This document shows positions 1 to 6,987 of a DNA stretch of 19,699 nt, one piece after another. This DNA is from Desulfobacteraceae bacterium (GTDB lineage Bacteria > Desulfobacterota > Desulfobacteria > Desulfobacterales > SURF-15): contig QZKK01000236.1 in NCBI GenBank assembly GCA_003599475.1, positions 1 through 19,699 on the forward strand, read 5' to 3'. Positions within the stretch are counted from its first letter, which is position 1. Every line of letters starts with the position of its first letter. The notes below the pieces were generated by a model. It was given only the letters and a program-made list of their open reading frames with translations, did not search any database and was not told the DNA's origin. The position numbers and the translations under genes were made by a program.

Positions 1-1044
1 CCCCAAGGCATCCACCTCATTGGCCAGCATGACCACGGCTCCGAGATCCGTATTTCCGATCTGGGGCCCGAAGGCCGCCATCTGCTCGTATTCGGGTTCC
101 TCACCGACAAAGCCCGCATAGGGGCCTTCCGTCACCGTGACCTCCTTGACATGGGCAACCGCGCATTTGTAGCAGGGTCTTGACCGGATCTTGAAATGGG
201 TCCTCATATACTGGCCGTTCATCTTCTCATGCTCGGGAAAAAGATTGGTCGTATAGTTTTTCACTGGCAGGCTGCCGCTCTTGTGCAAGTTGGAAAAACC
301 GCCGCCGGTACCCCACTTGTATCGACCCTGGGTTTTGGCGAGCGCCACCATTTCTTCTCCCTTTACTTTGAGCAGATCGGGATCGTAGACGCCGATCTGT
401 TTCGAAGACTTGAATGCAGCGACCGCCTTCAGGTTCTTCGATCCCATCACCGCACCCAACCCGTTGTGGGCGGCCGCATGCCCGCCGTCGCCGATGATGC
501 AGGCGTGGCGGACCCTGTTTTCACCTGCGGGGCCGATGCCGAAAACACTGGCGCCGTATCTGTTGACGCCGAGTTCCTCCTTCAACAGCTTCTCCGTTTC
601 GGCGACCGTTTTCCCCGACAGATGCCGGGCGTCCCGGATCTCCGCTTTTCCGTCCCGAATCAGAAGATAGACAAGATGAGGCGATTTTCCCTGGAAGACG
701 ATTCCGTCGAACGCGCAAAATTTCATATAGGCGCCGAAGAATCCGTTTGCCTGGGACGATCCGGCCAGGTTTGTCATCGGGCCTTTGGCCATGATATTGA
801 TGGTTCCTGCCCCTGAAACTCCGGTGCCTGCCAGAGGACCCGTTGTCCAGATCAACCGGTTTTCCGGATCCGACCATTCGACGCCGGGAGGAACCTCCTC
901 GTACAGATATTTTGCCCCCAGCCCCATACCGCCGATCCACTTCTTGACCGCTTCTTCATCCAAGGATTCAGACCAGATCCTTGCAGAGGTGAGATCCACC
1001 CTCAAAATCTCTCCCGCATACCCGATCTCATTTAAAACCGTCAT
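1..1044 (-). CDS. Aldehyde:ferredoxin oxidoreductase (AOR) family protein, N-terminal part, runs off the left edge
   Basis: The minus strand is open from an ATG at 1044-1042 through position 1, giving 348 residues without a stop. The protein starts MTVLNEIGYAGEILRVDLTS and carries the AOR N-terminal fold signatures, including GGMGLGAKYLYEEVPP, PENRLIWTTGPLAG, a GIGPAGENRV segment and GGHAAAHNGLGAVMGSKNLK. These enzymes use a tungsten or molybdenum bis-pterin cofactor and a [4Fe-4S] cluster to oxidise aldehydes, or in the BamB branch to reduce an aromatic thioester, with ferredoxin or partner subunits. The first cluster-ligand motif reads Cys291-x2-Cys294-x3-His298, where the textbook motif has a third Cys. 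A GGGAGG ribosome site lies about 6 bases before the ATG. The C-terminal part, with the remaining cluster Cys, is outside the window, so substrate and branch cannot be named. The family call is firm. Confidence 0.9.
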   Translation of the reverse strand, partial: MTVLNEIGYAGEILRVDLTSARIWSESLDEEAVKKWIGGMGLGAKYLYEEVPPGVEWSDPENRLIWTTGPLAGTGVSGAGTINIMAKGPMTNLAGSSQANGFFGAYMKFCAFDGIVFQGKSPHLVYLLIRDGKAEIRDARHLSGKTVAETEKLLKEELGVNRYGASVFGIGPAGENRVRHACIIGDGGHAAAHNGLGAVMGSKNLKAVAAFKSSKQIGVYDPDLLKVKGEEMVALAKTQGRYKWGTGGGFSNLHKSGSLPVKNYTTNLFPEHEKMNGQYMRTHFKIRSRPCYKCAVAHVKEVTVTEGPYAGFVGEEPEYEQMAAFGPQIGNTDLGAVVMLANEVDALG

Positions 1045-1115
1045 GATTTCCCTCCCATATGTGCATGATCGAAAATGGGCCCTAAATACTGGAGTGGGCC
1101 GAGCGCGTAACGTGG

Positions 1116-1146
1116 AATACATCGCAGATTCCTATTTTCGAGTCAA
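1116..1146 (-). promoter_or_regulatory. Weak candidate promoter for the AOR-family gene
   Basis: On the minus strand TTGACT (1146-1141) is followed after 19 bases by TGTATT (1121-1116). The -35 box is good, but the spacer is long and the -10 box matches only four of six positions. It lies about 70 bases upstream of the AOR-family start codon in a 181-base gap with nothing else obvious in it. Confidence 0.25.
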
Positions 1147-1225
1147 TGGCGCAAACGGACCGCATCGGCAAAACCTCTTTCTGTGAAGCCGCTGCCGGGC
1201 TGCGCGCTGACCATTCGAAATGAAG

Positions 1226-1828
1226 CTATGCGGCCGTTTTGTTTTTTTTAGGCAGAGGACGCTTCCAGTAGAGGTATTCGATTGCCCGCCGAAGGGCGAC
1301 GTTGATCGGCAGGCTTTGAAATCCCAGGGAGGGGTCGATCGAGGCGACCTGCATGAAGCTGGTCTGGTAGACGGGCAGGTCGAAACCGCGGGAAATCAGA
1401 TCGGATGCCCCTGCGGCGGTTTCCGGATGCGTATCCGAGATCCATTTGCAGGGGCGGAATTCCAGCGTCCCCGACTTGCCCGCCCTTGCGGCAAATCCGA
1501 AAAGACGGCAGATCAGCGGGCGATCCAGATAATGAGCGCAGCAGCCCTGACTGAAAGGATCTTCATGGGCCATGTGAAAAACACATACCCTGTCCCCCCG
1601 CCGGTTTTTTTCTTCGATCATCGCCATGACCGCATCCGTTTCGTTTCGCAGGTAAAGCCCCTCTGCTGCAGGAAGCACTTCCAGAATCGAGGCTTCCACC
1701 TTCGAGGTGGCACAACAGCGGCCGCAGCCGGAAGGGCAGCGCAGGCCCGAAGCCATCCGAAGCGCAGCGGTTTTCCTGTCAACCTCACGATACAGGCGGC
1801 ATATCTCTGAAATTCTCGGATCGCGCAT
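1226..1828 (-). CDS. YkgJ-family cysteine-cluster protein (putative zinc/iron-chelating domain)
   Basis: The protein has a Cys-x3-Cys-x2-Cys-Cys cluster (residues 31, 35, 38 and 39: LRCPSGCGRCC). A second part follows with a conserved Cys (RVCVFHM), then QGCCAHYLDRPLICRLFGF, which matches the C-terminal 'iY..RP..CR.F' signature of the YkgJ/UPF0153 family. These proteins are predicted to bind a metal or Fe-S centre; their biochemical role is mostly unknown. I chose the ATG at 1828 because homology-like sequence (MRDPRISEICRLYREVD) begins there. The frame is open up to a TTG at 1900, and neither start has a good ribosome site. The gene lies alone, 181 bases upstream of the AOR-family gene on the same strand, so cotranscription is possible but not shown. 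The family call is good and the start is uncertain. Confidence 0.85.
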   Translation of the reverse strand: MRDPRISEICRLYREVDRKTAALRMASGLRCPSGCGRCCATSKVEASILEVLPAAEGLYLRNETDAVMAMIEEKNRRGDRVCVFHMAHEDPFSQGCCAHYLDRPLICRLFGFAARAGKSGTLEFRPCKWISDTHPETAAGASDLISRGFDLPVYQTSFMQVASIDPSLGFQSLPINVALRRAIEYLYWKRPLPKKNKTAA

Positions 1829-1903
1829 GGGAGGAAAATTGGTACCCCTTTCGGATGATCCTGTTCTACCGTTTTCAATCCGGAGGAAAGGAGACAGCAA
1901 ATT

Positions 1904-2010
1904 GCATGCCGATCGATCGGCGATGCGGATGGGGGAATAACTGCCCGTTTTTAGAGGAGAAAATGGGCCTGTACGGGCGAAGGGGGGATCTTGATCCGAA
2001 CCCGGGGTTC
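1904..2010. repeat. Palindromes in the gap upstream of the YkgJ-like gene
   Basis: The 264-base gap 1829-2092 holds no convincing gene but is rich in symmetry. GCCGATCGATCGGC (1908-1921) is a perfect 14-base palindrome; GCAT/ATGC flanks extend it to 1904-1926 with a one-base bulge. GAACC-CGG-GGTTC (1998-2010) is a second, shorter hairpin. They could be regulator sites or RNA hairpins in the leader of the minus-strand gene below. Confidence 0.45.
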
Positions 2011-2067
2011 CTAAAACAGCCTCGATTTCCCGGCGTGCAGCGAACGGGCGATTCCGATTTTGTTTTC

Positions 2068-2097
2068 GCTGCCGGAAGGGATCCCTTCCGCTTCAGC
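2068..2097 (-). terminator. Strong palindrome at the end of the UbiA/CruF-like operon, possible terminator
   Basis: CGGAAGGGATCCCTTCCG (2073-2090) is a perfect 18-base palindrome, and GCTG/CAGC at 2068-2071 and 2094-2097 can extend the stem with small internal mismatches. It overlaps the stop codon of the last gene of the minus-strand operon. No clear U-run follows, so intrinsic termination is plausible but not proven; it may instead protect the 3' end of the mRNA. Confidence 0.45.
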
Positions 2098-2953
2098 CGG
2101 GCGCTGGACAGCCCTTTTTGTCTGTTGAACGGGAAAAGGCGTACTGCTGCGCGAGTATCGTCAGGTACGGCAGGGTAAAGGCTGCGGCATATGACGAAAG
2201 AAGCCGGTCGATATCTGCCGATGCAAGCAATCCGAAGATGAAAAGAGAAGCCGGAAGCCGCTGCAGAAGAATTTTTTTCTCGATGCGATACCCGGCCCCG
2301 AGCCGAAAAAGCGCATAGGACAGGAAAAGGGAGACAGCCCATGCGGTTGCGACCGCAAAAGTGCGGTCGACAGGGGCTTCCACCCACTTGAATGCCGTCC
2401 ACCAGGTGGATATCAGCGCAAGATGACAGGCGGCGGCGGCAGGCAGCACCCGCAGAAGTGCAAATGCCGTCGGAAGGCCGCTCCGGCCTTTCTGATCGCA
2501 GGCCAGAATACAGAAAAAAGCAAAGTAGGCCCACCCGAAAATTCCGATCAACGGTACATTCAGCACCCCGGACGGATTCCAATGCCAGAGCCCTGCATGC
2601 ACCGCGATTGGTTCGATGAGGGAAGCATCCGTCCATACCACCCCTGCGGCGATAAGGGGAACGAGGTTCGGTTTCCGGCCCGCAAGCCGAACGCCGATAT
2701 CCCGGGCGGAAAAAATGACGGCGGGCCAGATGAGAACGATCGACGCGGGAACATCGAGGATAAAGAGGCTCCAATCCGGGCTGTAGGAGTAAAACCTGTA
2801 GAAGAGAATGGAGGTCTCTTCCACCAGCCAGGCGGCGGCGGCGATCAGGAAAAATTTGTAGACGAGGGTTCTTCTCTCCGGATTTCTCAGGATCCGGAAG
2901 CGGTAATACACGGCAAGGACTGCAGCGATTAAAAATTCCGAGAGCAGCATCAT
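2093..2953 (-). CDS. CruF/DUF422-like carotenoid biosynthesis membrane protein
   Basis: This is a 286-residue, very hydrophobic protein with about seven membrane segments. Two acidic patches match the carotenoid hydratase family of bacterial CruF and haloarchaeal bisanhydrobacterioruberin hydratase: EETSILFYRFYSY near residues 45-57, and DASLIEPIAVHAGLWHW at 109-125 followed by VPLIGIFGWAYFAFF. Family members add water to terminal double bonds of acyclic carotenoids. The start is the ATG at 2953, which overlaps the UbiA stop codon as ATGA; upstream in-frame starts would lie inside the UbiA gene. The 4-base overlap implies translational coupling. No phytoene synthase or desaturase is in the window, so the true substrate may be another polyprenyl compound. 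The family call is fairly good and the reaction is uncertain. Confidence 0.75.
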   Translation of the reverse strand: MMLLSEFLIAAVLAVYYRFRILRNPERRTLVYKFFLIAAAAWLVEETSILFYRFYSYSPDWSLFILDVPASIVLIWPAVIFSARDIGVRLAGRKPNLVPLIAAGVVWTDASLIEPIAVHAGLWHWNPSGVLNVPLIGIFGWAYFAFFCILACDQKGRSGLPTAFALLRVLPAAAACHLALISTWWTAFKWVEAPVDRTFAVATAWAVSLFLSYALFRLGAGYRIEKKILLQRLPASLFIFGLLASADIDRLLSSYAAAFTLPYLTILAQQYAFSRSTDKKGCPAPG

Positions 2954-3885
2954 GGAAGGCCTGCACCGGGAAGACGGGCTGCGACCCAAAGGTGGTAGGT
3001 AAACAGAAGCGCCGCTCCCGTCCATGTCATCCGGATGCAGTCCCCGGCGGAAATGCCCCGGATCAGGGCGCGCTTGAACATCAGCCCTTGAATGATCGGC
3101 GCGCAGATCATGATGAAAATGCGCCAGGGAATGGCGGAGATCGCATAACCTGCAGTCAAAACCGCGATCGAGGAGAAGATGAGGCCGTATACGATGCGTA
3201 CCGCCGCACGCCTGCCGTGAACGACGGGATAGGTGGGGACCCCTGCAGCGGTGTCTCCCGGCAGATCCCGAAGATCATAGATCAATTCATAGCTTTGGAT
3301 GAAAAGGAAGAAGAAAAGCGCCGAGAAGCAAACCGTGGTCCAGCGGATTCCCGGAGGAAAAGCGAAAACTCCCTTCCCGAATGCATCCACAAGGGGATAG
3401 CCGAAGACAGTCAGGAGGAATCCGACCCCGGAAGCGGTGTTTTTCAGGAAGTAGAACTGCTTCAGCCGCCTTTTTCGGGGAAGAAGCGGCCAGTTGTAGC
3501 AGGCACCCAGCAGATGACAGGCGACCCTCAGTCCGGTTATGGAAGGTTTCAGGAGGTGGACGGCCGGAAAGGAGACGATCAAAAAGGCGATGATCGCCGC
3601 CGAGAGGCGCTTCCGTCTCCGTGCGACATACTCGGTATGGGGGATGGCGCTCGCACGATCTTCTTTGAGATCGACGGTTCGATTGATCAGATTGACGATA
3701 AACCAGTCCAGTGCGCAGATGCCCGCAAGCAGCCAAGGATATTCACCGGTAAACAGCCACCCGAACGTAAAGGTTCCCAGGCCTGCAATCAGGGTGATGT
3801 GAAGCCTGGCGATGCTTGCGAAAACGGACAGATTCCGGAGTTTATCCGCACTCGGAACGCCTGTCGGAGTCGGAATAGACAGCAT
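2950..3885 (-). CDS. UbiA-family integral membrane prenyltransferase
   Basis: The protein has 311 residues and about eight or nine membrane segments. Both Asp-rich signatures of the UbiA superfamily are visible: NRTVDLKED at residues 68-76 (variant of NDxxDxxxD) and YDLRDLPGD at 203-211. These bind Mg-diphosphate of the prenyl donor, and the enzyme transfers a prenyl group to an aromatic or isoprenoid acceptor in the membrane. Because the next gene resembles CruF, the closest functional analogy is the lycopene elongase (LyeJ/CrtEb) plus hydratase pair of C50 carotenoid synthesis, but quinone or lipid prenylation cannot be excluded. The start at 3885 has an AGGAAAGG ribosome site and overlaps the preceding START-fold gene by 44 bases. 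The end overlaps the CruF-like start as ATGA, so the three genes form one operon. Confidence 0.88.
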   Translation of the reverse strand: MLSIPTPTGVPSADKLRNLSVFASIARLHITLIAGLGTFTFGWLFTGEYPWLLAGICALDWFIVNLINRTVDLKEDRASAIPHTEYVARRRKRLSAAIIAFLIVSFPAVHLLKPSITGLRVACHLLGACYNWPLLPRKRRLKQFYFLKNTASGVGFLLTVFGYPLVDAFGKGVFAFPPGIRWTTVCFSALFFFLFIQSYELIYDLRDLPGDTAAGVPTYPVVHGRRAAVRIVYGLIFSSIAVLTAGYAISAIPWRIFIMICAPIIQGLMFKRALIRGISAGDCIRMTWTGAALLFTYHLWVAARLPGAGLP

Positions 3886-4300
3886 ACGCCCTTTCCTCGA
3901 AGGCCGAAACGATGAGACGCCAATGGCCGGCGACCGCAGGCTCCACGAGATGCTTCAGAAGGGCGGAGCGGAGCGTAAAGGCCATGTGGATGTCGATGAG
4001 GCAGCATGAATGATTCGACGGTTCAAAGGACCATCGAATCTCAAGCTTCCGAAAAGGATCGTCCGTAGAAACGATTTCGATTCTTTTGGGCCGATCGAAA
4101 ACAGCCCGGGAGCGAAAACACATTCGGAAAGGACCGAACCCAACCTCCTGTTCGATATCCCAGACGGCTCCTTCCCGTTTGAGCACCCCGCTGCGGTGCC
4201 AGCCCGGCAGGAATTCCGGATAACGTTCGACATCCGATACCATGTCGAACATTTCTTCCGCTCTGAATGGGACCAGGCGGTTGTTCTTGAAAATCGCCAT
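3842..4300 (-). CDS. Coq10/RatA-like START-fold (SRPBCC) lipid-binding protein
   Basis: This 152-residue soluble protein has the polyketide-cyclase/Coq10 pattern. It opens with a strand and a helix (FRAEEMFDMVSDVERYPEFLPGW), continues with alternating strands (FGPFRMCFRSRAVF, LEIRWSFEP) and ends in a long C-terminal helix beginning LKHLVEPAVAGHWRLIVSAFEERA. Coq10-type proteins carry or present hydrophobic polyprenyl compounds such as quinones. Placed first in an operon with a prenyltransferase and a carotenoid-type enzyme, it may shuttle their lipophilic substrate or product. The frame is open to 4381, but a promoter-like TTGACA/TATCTT pair occupies 4381-4352, so the ATG at 4300, about 45 bases downstream of the expected transcript start, is the better choice. 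There is no signal peptide or membrane segment. Confidence 0.8.
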   Translation of the reverse strand: MAIFKNNRLVPFRAEEMFDMVSDVERYPEFLPGWHRSGVLKREGAVWDIEQEVGFGPFRMCFRSRAVFDRPKRIEIVSTDDPFRKLEIRWSFEPSNHSCCLIDIHMAFTLRSALLKHLVEPAVAGHWRLIVSAFEERAYAVYSDSDRRSECG

Positions 4301-4351
4301 ATTTCCATCAATCCGATTGGAGGCAAAGGCCTCGATTTCCGTTGCGGTCAT

Positions 4352-4381
4352 AAGATATGACAACAGCTCGATCCTTGTCAA
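4352..4381 (-). promoter_or_regulatory. Promoter of the START/UbiA/CruF-like operon
   Basis: On the minus strand a perfect TTGACA (4381-4376) is separated by 18 bases from TATCTT (4357-4352). Transcription would start near 4345 and leave a 5' leader of about 45 bases before the ATG at 4300. Confidence 0.6.
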
Positions 4382-4396
4382 TTATCCGGGTGAAGT

Positions 4397-4425
4397 TTTA
4401 CAAACCGAACCGTTTTGTATAGAAT
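4397..4425 (+). promoter_or_regulatory. Promoter of the ArsA-like gene
   Basis: TTTACA (4397-4402) is followed after 17 bases by TAGAAT (4420-4425), five of six matches in each box at ideal spacing. It is back to back with the divergent operon promoter, only 15 bases away, so the two may influence each other. It also shows that the long in-frame extension to a TTG at 4415 is not coding. Confidence 0.65.
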
Positions 4426-4483
4426 ACCGGCATTCATCCATCGAATCTTTCGGGCAAGCTGCAACCCTTTCGGGGAGGAGAGC

Positions 4484-5689
4484 GTGCGGATCATCTTTTT
4501 TGCCGGAAAAGGGGGTACCGGAAAGACCTCTGTTACGGCTGCCACCGGAACCCTGTCGGCTGAGATGGGATACCGCACGATTGTCATCTCGCTGGACATC
4601 GCCCACAGCCTTTCCGATATATTCGATCTCAAACGGGAGCTCCTCGATTACAACAAGGGTCTTCCGGTCGAGATCCGTCCGAACTTATGGATCCAGGAGC
4701 TGGATATACAGGAGGAGATTCAAAGCAATTGGGGTGAAATCCACAGATACCTGTCCGGCCTCTTGAACACCACAGGTCTCGATGAAGTTCTGGCGGAAGA
4801 GCTGGCGATTCTGCCGGGAATGGAGGAAGTCAGCCTGTTGATGCATATCAACAGGTATGTCCGAGAGAACAGGTACGACGTGATTCTGCTCGACTGCGCG
4901 CCTACCGGAGAGTCTCTCCGTTTCATCAGCATACCGACCACTCTGGAATGGTATATGCAAAAAATTTTCCGGATGGAAAGATCGATCGTCAAGTATGTAC
5001 GCCCGGTGGCAAAGAGGATGTATGACATCCCACTCCCCGACGACCGATATTTTCAGGCGATCGAAGCGCTCTTCGAGCGCCTGCAGGGAGTGGATCGCAT
5101 TCTGACGGATACGGCGGTTACAACCGTTCGACTCGTTACCAACCCTGAAAAAATCGTTCTCAAGGAAACCCAGAGGGCTTTCATGTACTTTCGCCTCTAT
5201 AAGATGAACATCGATGCCGTCATCATGAACCGCGTCCTGCCGGATGTCGTCATGGACTCCTATTTTGCAGAATGGATGGCCGGACAGAAACGGTATATGG
5301 AGGAGGCGAAGAGTTTTTTCAGCCCGGTGCCGATTTTTTCCTCCACACTGCAGCAGGGAGAAATCCTCGGATATGAGGACCTCAAAAAATTCGCCGGCCA
5401 GATCTATGGGGAAAAAAATCCGCTGGAACGGTTTTTCAAAGGAGAGCCGTTTACCTTGACCAAAAAGAACGGGATCTATCGGCTGCGCTTGAGGCTCCCT
5501 TTCATCGTCAAGGATGACGTGAAATTGAACAAGCTGTCCGATGAGTTGATCGTAAGGATCGGGGCATTCAAACAGCATATTCTGCTGCCCCGGCCAGTGG
5601 CCCCGATAAACGAGATCAAGGCGAAACTTACCGACCGGTACCTGGACATCTTTTTCGGAGGGGAGGATCATGACAGAAAAGAAGAATGA
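4484..5689 (+). CDS. ArsA/Get3-family ATPase with C-terminal HSP20-like domain
   Basis: The gene starts at GTG 4484 with a GGGGAGGAG ribosome site 3-4 bases before it, giving 401 residues. The N-terminus MRIIFFAGKGGTGKTSVTAA contains the deviant P-loop GKGGTGKTS (residues 8-16) of the ArsA/Get3/MinD class. DIAHS (38-42) is the switch I region (usually DPAHS) and LLDCAPTGESLRF (from 135) is switch II (usually DTAPTGHTLR). There is one nucleotide-binding half, and the C-terminal strands (YRLRLRLPFIVKDDVKLNKL, residue ~325 on) fit the small alpha-crystallin-like domain seen in bacterial single-domain ArsA proteins. True ArsA drives arsenite export with ArsB and Get3 handles tail-anchored proteins; no arsB, arsR or arsenite-type Cys triad is visible, so an arsenic role is not supported. 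A small gene overlaps its last 20 bases. Confidence 0.9.
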   Translation: MRIIFFAGKGGTGKTSVTAATGTLSAEMGYRTIVISLDIAHSLSDIFDLKRELLDYNKGLPVEIRPNLWIQELDIQEEIQSNWGEIHRYLSGLLNTTGLDEVLAEELAILPGMEEVSLLMHINRYVRENRYDVILLDCAPTGESLRFISIPTTLEWYMQKIFRMERSIVKYVRPVAKRMYDIPLPDDRYFQAIEALFERLQGVDRILTDTAVTTVRLVTNPEKIVLKETQRAFMYFRLYKMNIDAVIMNRVLPDVVMDSYFAEWMAGQKRYMEEAKSFFSPVPIFSSTLQQGEILGYEDLKKFAGQIYGEKNPLERFFKGEPFTLTKKNGIYRLRLRLPFIVKDDVKLNKLSDELIVRIGAFKQHILLPRPVAPINEIKAKLTDRYLDIFFGGEDHDRKEE

Positions 5690-5903
5690 AGAGCAGGTTT
5701 TCGTCTGCCCCGTCGGACGTTTTTTTTCAGATCTTGAAGCATCTTTCGGAAGGAAATCGAAATTCTGTGAATACCTGACCAAGTCGGGACTCGAATTCTT
5801 GAAGGCGGTCCGCTCCTTTGTGGATGAGAGGATAGAAGACCTCGAGAAAGGGGAATCCGGAAAAAAAAGGAAAAAAAAGATGACTAAAATCGAAGTCGAA
5901 TAG
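5670..5903 (+). CDS. Small uncharacterised protein encoded with the ArsA-like ATPase
   Basis: This is a 77-residue charged protein with no membrane segment. It starts MTEKKNEEQVFVCPVGRFFS, continues through a predicted helix with GRKSKFCEYLTKSGLEFLKA and ends in a basic GKKRKKK tail. The ATG at 5670 lies inside the ArsA-like gene (20-base overlap) and is preceded by a strong GGAGGGGAGG site within that gene, which argues for a real, coupled gene. I do not recognise the family. The helical, Lys-rich character and two Cys residues (13 and 33) are all that can be said; a role as partner or regulator of the ATPase is inferred from position only. Confidence 0.7.
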   Translation: MTEKKNEEQVFVCPVGRFFSDLEASFGRKSKFCEYLTKSGLEFLKAVRSFVDERIEDLEKGESGKKRKKKMTKIEVE

Positions 5904-6138
5904 GACGGAAGGCGGGTAAAAGCACCTCTCCGCTACGGAATCATCCGGGATCGCAGGCCCTTTGGCAAGGCTGGAGGCGTCCTCCTTCCGGCATACGTAT
6001 ATGGCTGAAATCCGAAAAAAATACTCTCACCCTTACTCCCAAATACATCTTCCACCTGATAAAACGAATCGCCGCGAAGTGGCACGCTTAGTATGATTTG
6101 TGATTCAATGACAGGGTTGCTCTGGCGGGTACGGTGGA

Positions 6139-6972
6139 ATGAACAAGCCGAAGAGGGGGGGTAAGCCGAAGGGGCAAAAGCAGATGCATGCGCCTGAATC
6201 GGCTCAGAAAAGCGGAGATCCGATGATGGAATTGCGCAAGCGGATTGCGGAGCTTTCCAGATCAAAAGAAATGCTGGAAAGGATGAATGCTTCCATACAG
6301 GACGAGATCGAAAAAATCACCCGGCACCACCTGATTTTCTCACGAAAACTGCTGGAGATGCTGGAAAACGACCGACGGGATCTGGCGATGATGCTTTATG
6401 ATTATGCAGGCCAGGTGCTGATTGGATTGAAAATGGACCTTGAAGAGCTGGAGAAAAAAGGACTCGGCGGCGATGTCCTCGAAAGCGTGGGCGCAGCAAA
6501 AGAGAAGACGTCCGACCTGATCGAATTCATCCGAAAAACCTCACGCAAGCTGAGACCGACCGTACTGGACAACCTCGGGCTGGTTCCTGCCACCCGCTCC
6601 CTTGTCAACGATTTTGAAAAGAGGATCGATGCCCGTATCGATTTTTTTTCCGCAGGTATGGAGAAGAGACTGGCTCCGGAGAAGGAAACGACCCTGTTCC
6701 GGATTCTGCAGGAGAGTCTGGAAAACAGCGTCCGATACGCCTCGGCAGACAGAATTTATGTGAGCCTCATCAAGATAGGCGATCGGGTTTTACTCAGCGT
6801 AGAAGACGATGGCAACGGGTTCGACTCCGATGTGCTTTCCGGCGGAAGCAATACAGGTACAACCGGAATCGCCCTCATGAAGGAAAGAACGGTCCAGGCG
6901 GGGGGAGAATTCTGGATCGAATCACAACCCGGAAAAGGGACTTCCGTAATGGCCGAAATACCTGCGGATTAG
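6139..6972 (+). CDS. Soluble NarL-type histidine-kinase-like protein lacking the phospho-acceptor His
   Basis: The 277-residue protein has a basic N-terminal tail and a coiled-coil stretch (about 30-60). A HisKA_3-like dimerisation helix pair (75-145) follows, with ENDRRDLAMMLYDYAGQVL and LRPTVLDNLGLVPA, and then a HATPase_c domain (180-277). In this family the first helix carries L-H-D, with His as the phosphorylation site; here the codon is TAT, giving Leu-Tyr87-Asp. The ATP domain looks usable: N-box QESLENSVRYA with Asn196 (His to Tyr at 200), G1 box DDGNGF (224-228) and a glycine-rich GTTGIALMKERTVQAGG lid. There is no membrane segment or sensor domain and no response regulator nearby. 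An alternative start at 6223 has a better GGAG ribosome site. It could be a degenerate kinase, a phosphatase or an anti-sigma-like ATPase. Confidence 0.82.
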   Translation: MNKPKRGGKPKGQKQMHAPESAQKSGDPMMELRKRIAELSRSKEMLERMNASIQDEIEKITRHHLIFSRKLLEMLENDRRDLAMMLYDYAGQVLIGLKMDLEELEKKGLGGDVLESVGAAKEKTSDLIEFIRKTSRKLRPTVLDNLGLVPATRSLVNDFEKRIDARIDFFSAGMEKRLAPEKETTLFRILQESLENSVRYASADRIYVSLIKIGDRVLLSVEDDGNGFDSDVLSGGSNTGTTGIALMKERTVQAGGEFWIESQPGKGTSVMAEIPAD

Positions 6973-6987
6973 ACGATTGAAAGATAA

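Noticed and set aside
1875..2966. Long open frame on the minus strand over the CruF-like gene
   Set aside because: It is a Arg/Ser/Pro/Cys-rich shadow with no domain pattern; the alternative frame has clear membrane segments and family motifs.
4484..5689. Arsenite-resistance operon
   Set aside because: Only the ATPase family is present; no ArsB, ArsR, ArsC or ArsD-like gene and no Cys triad for arsenite were seen.
6081..6097. TGGCACGCTTAGTATG before the kinase-like gene, resembling a sigma-54 promoter
   Set aside because: The -24 part (TGGCAC) is good, but at the required distance the bases are AT instead of GC, so the -12 element is missing. The TATGAT at 6092-6097 also lacks a -35 box.
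5933..6265. Minus-strand open frame across the gap before the kinase-like gene
   Set aside because: It overlaps the kinase N-terminus, has low-complexity Ser/Pro content and no ribosome site or domain. The gap 5904-6138 otherwise shows only a short GGAGG-CGT-CCTCC hairpin (5973-5985).
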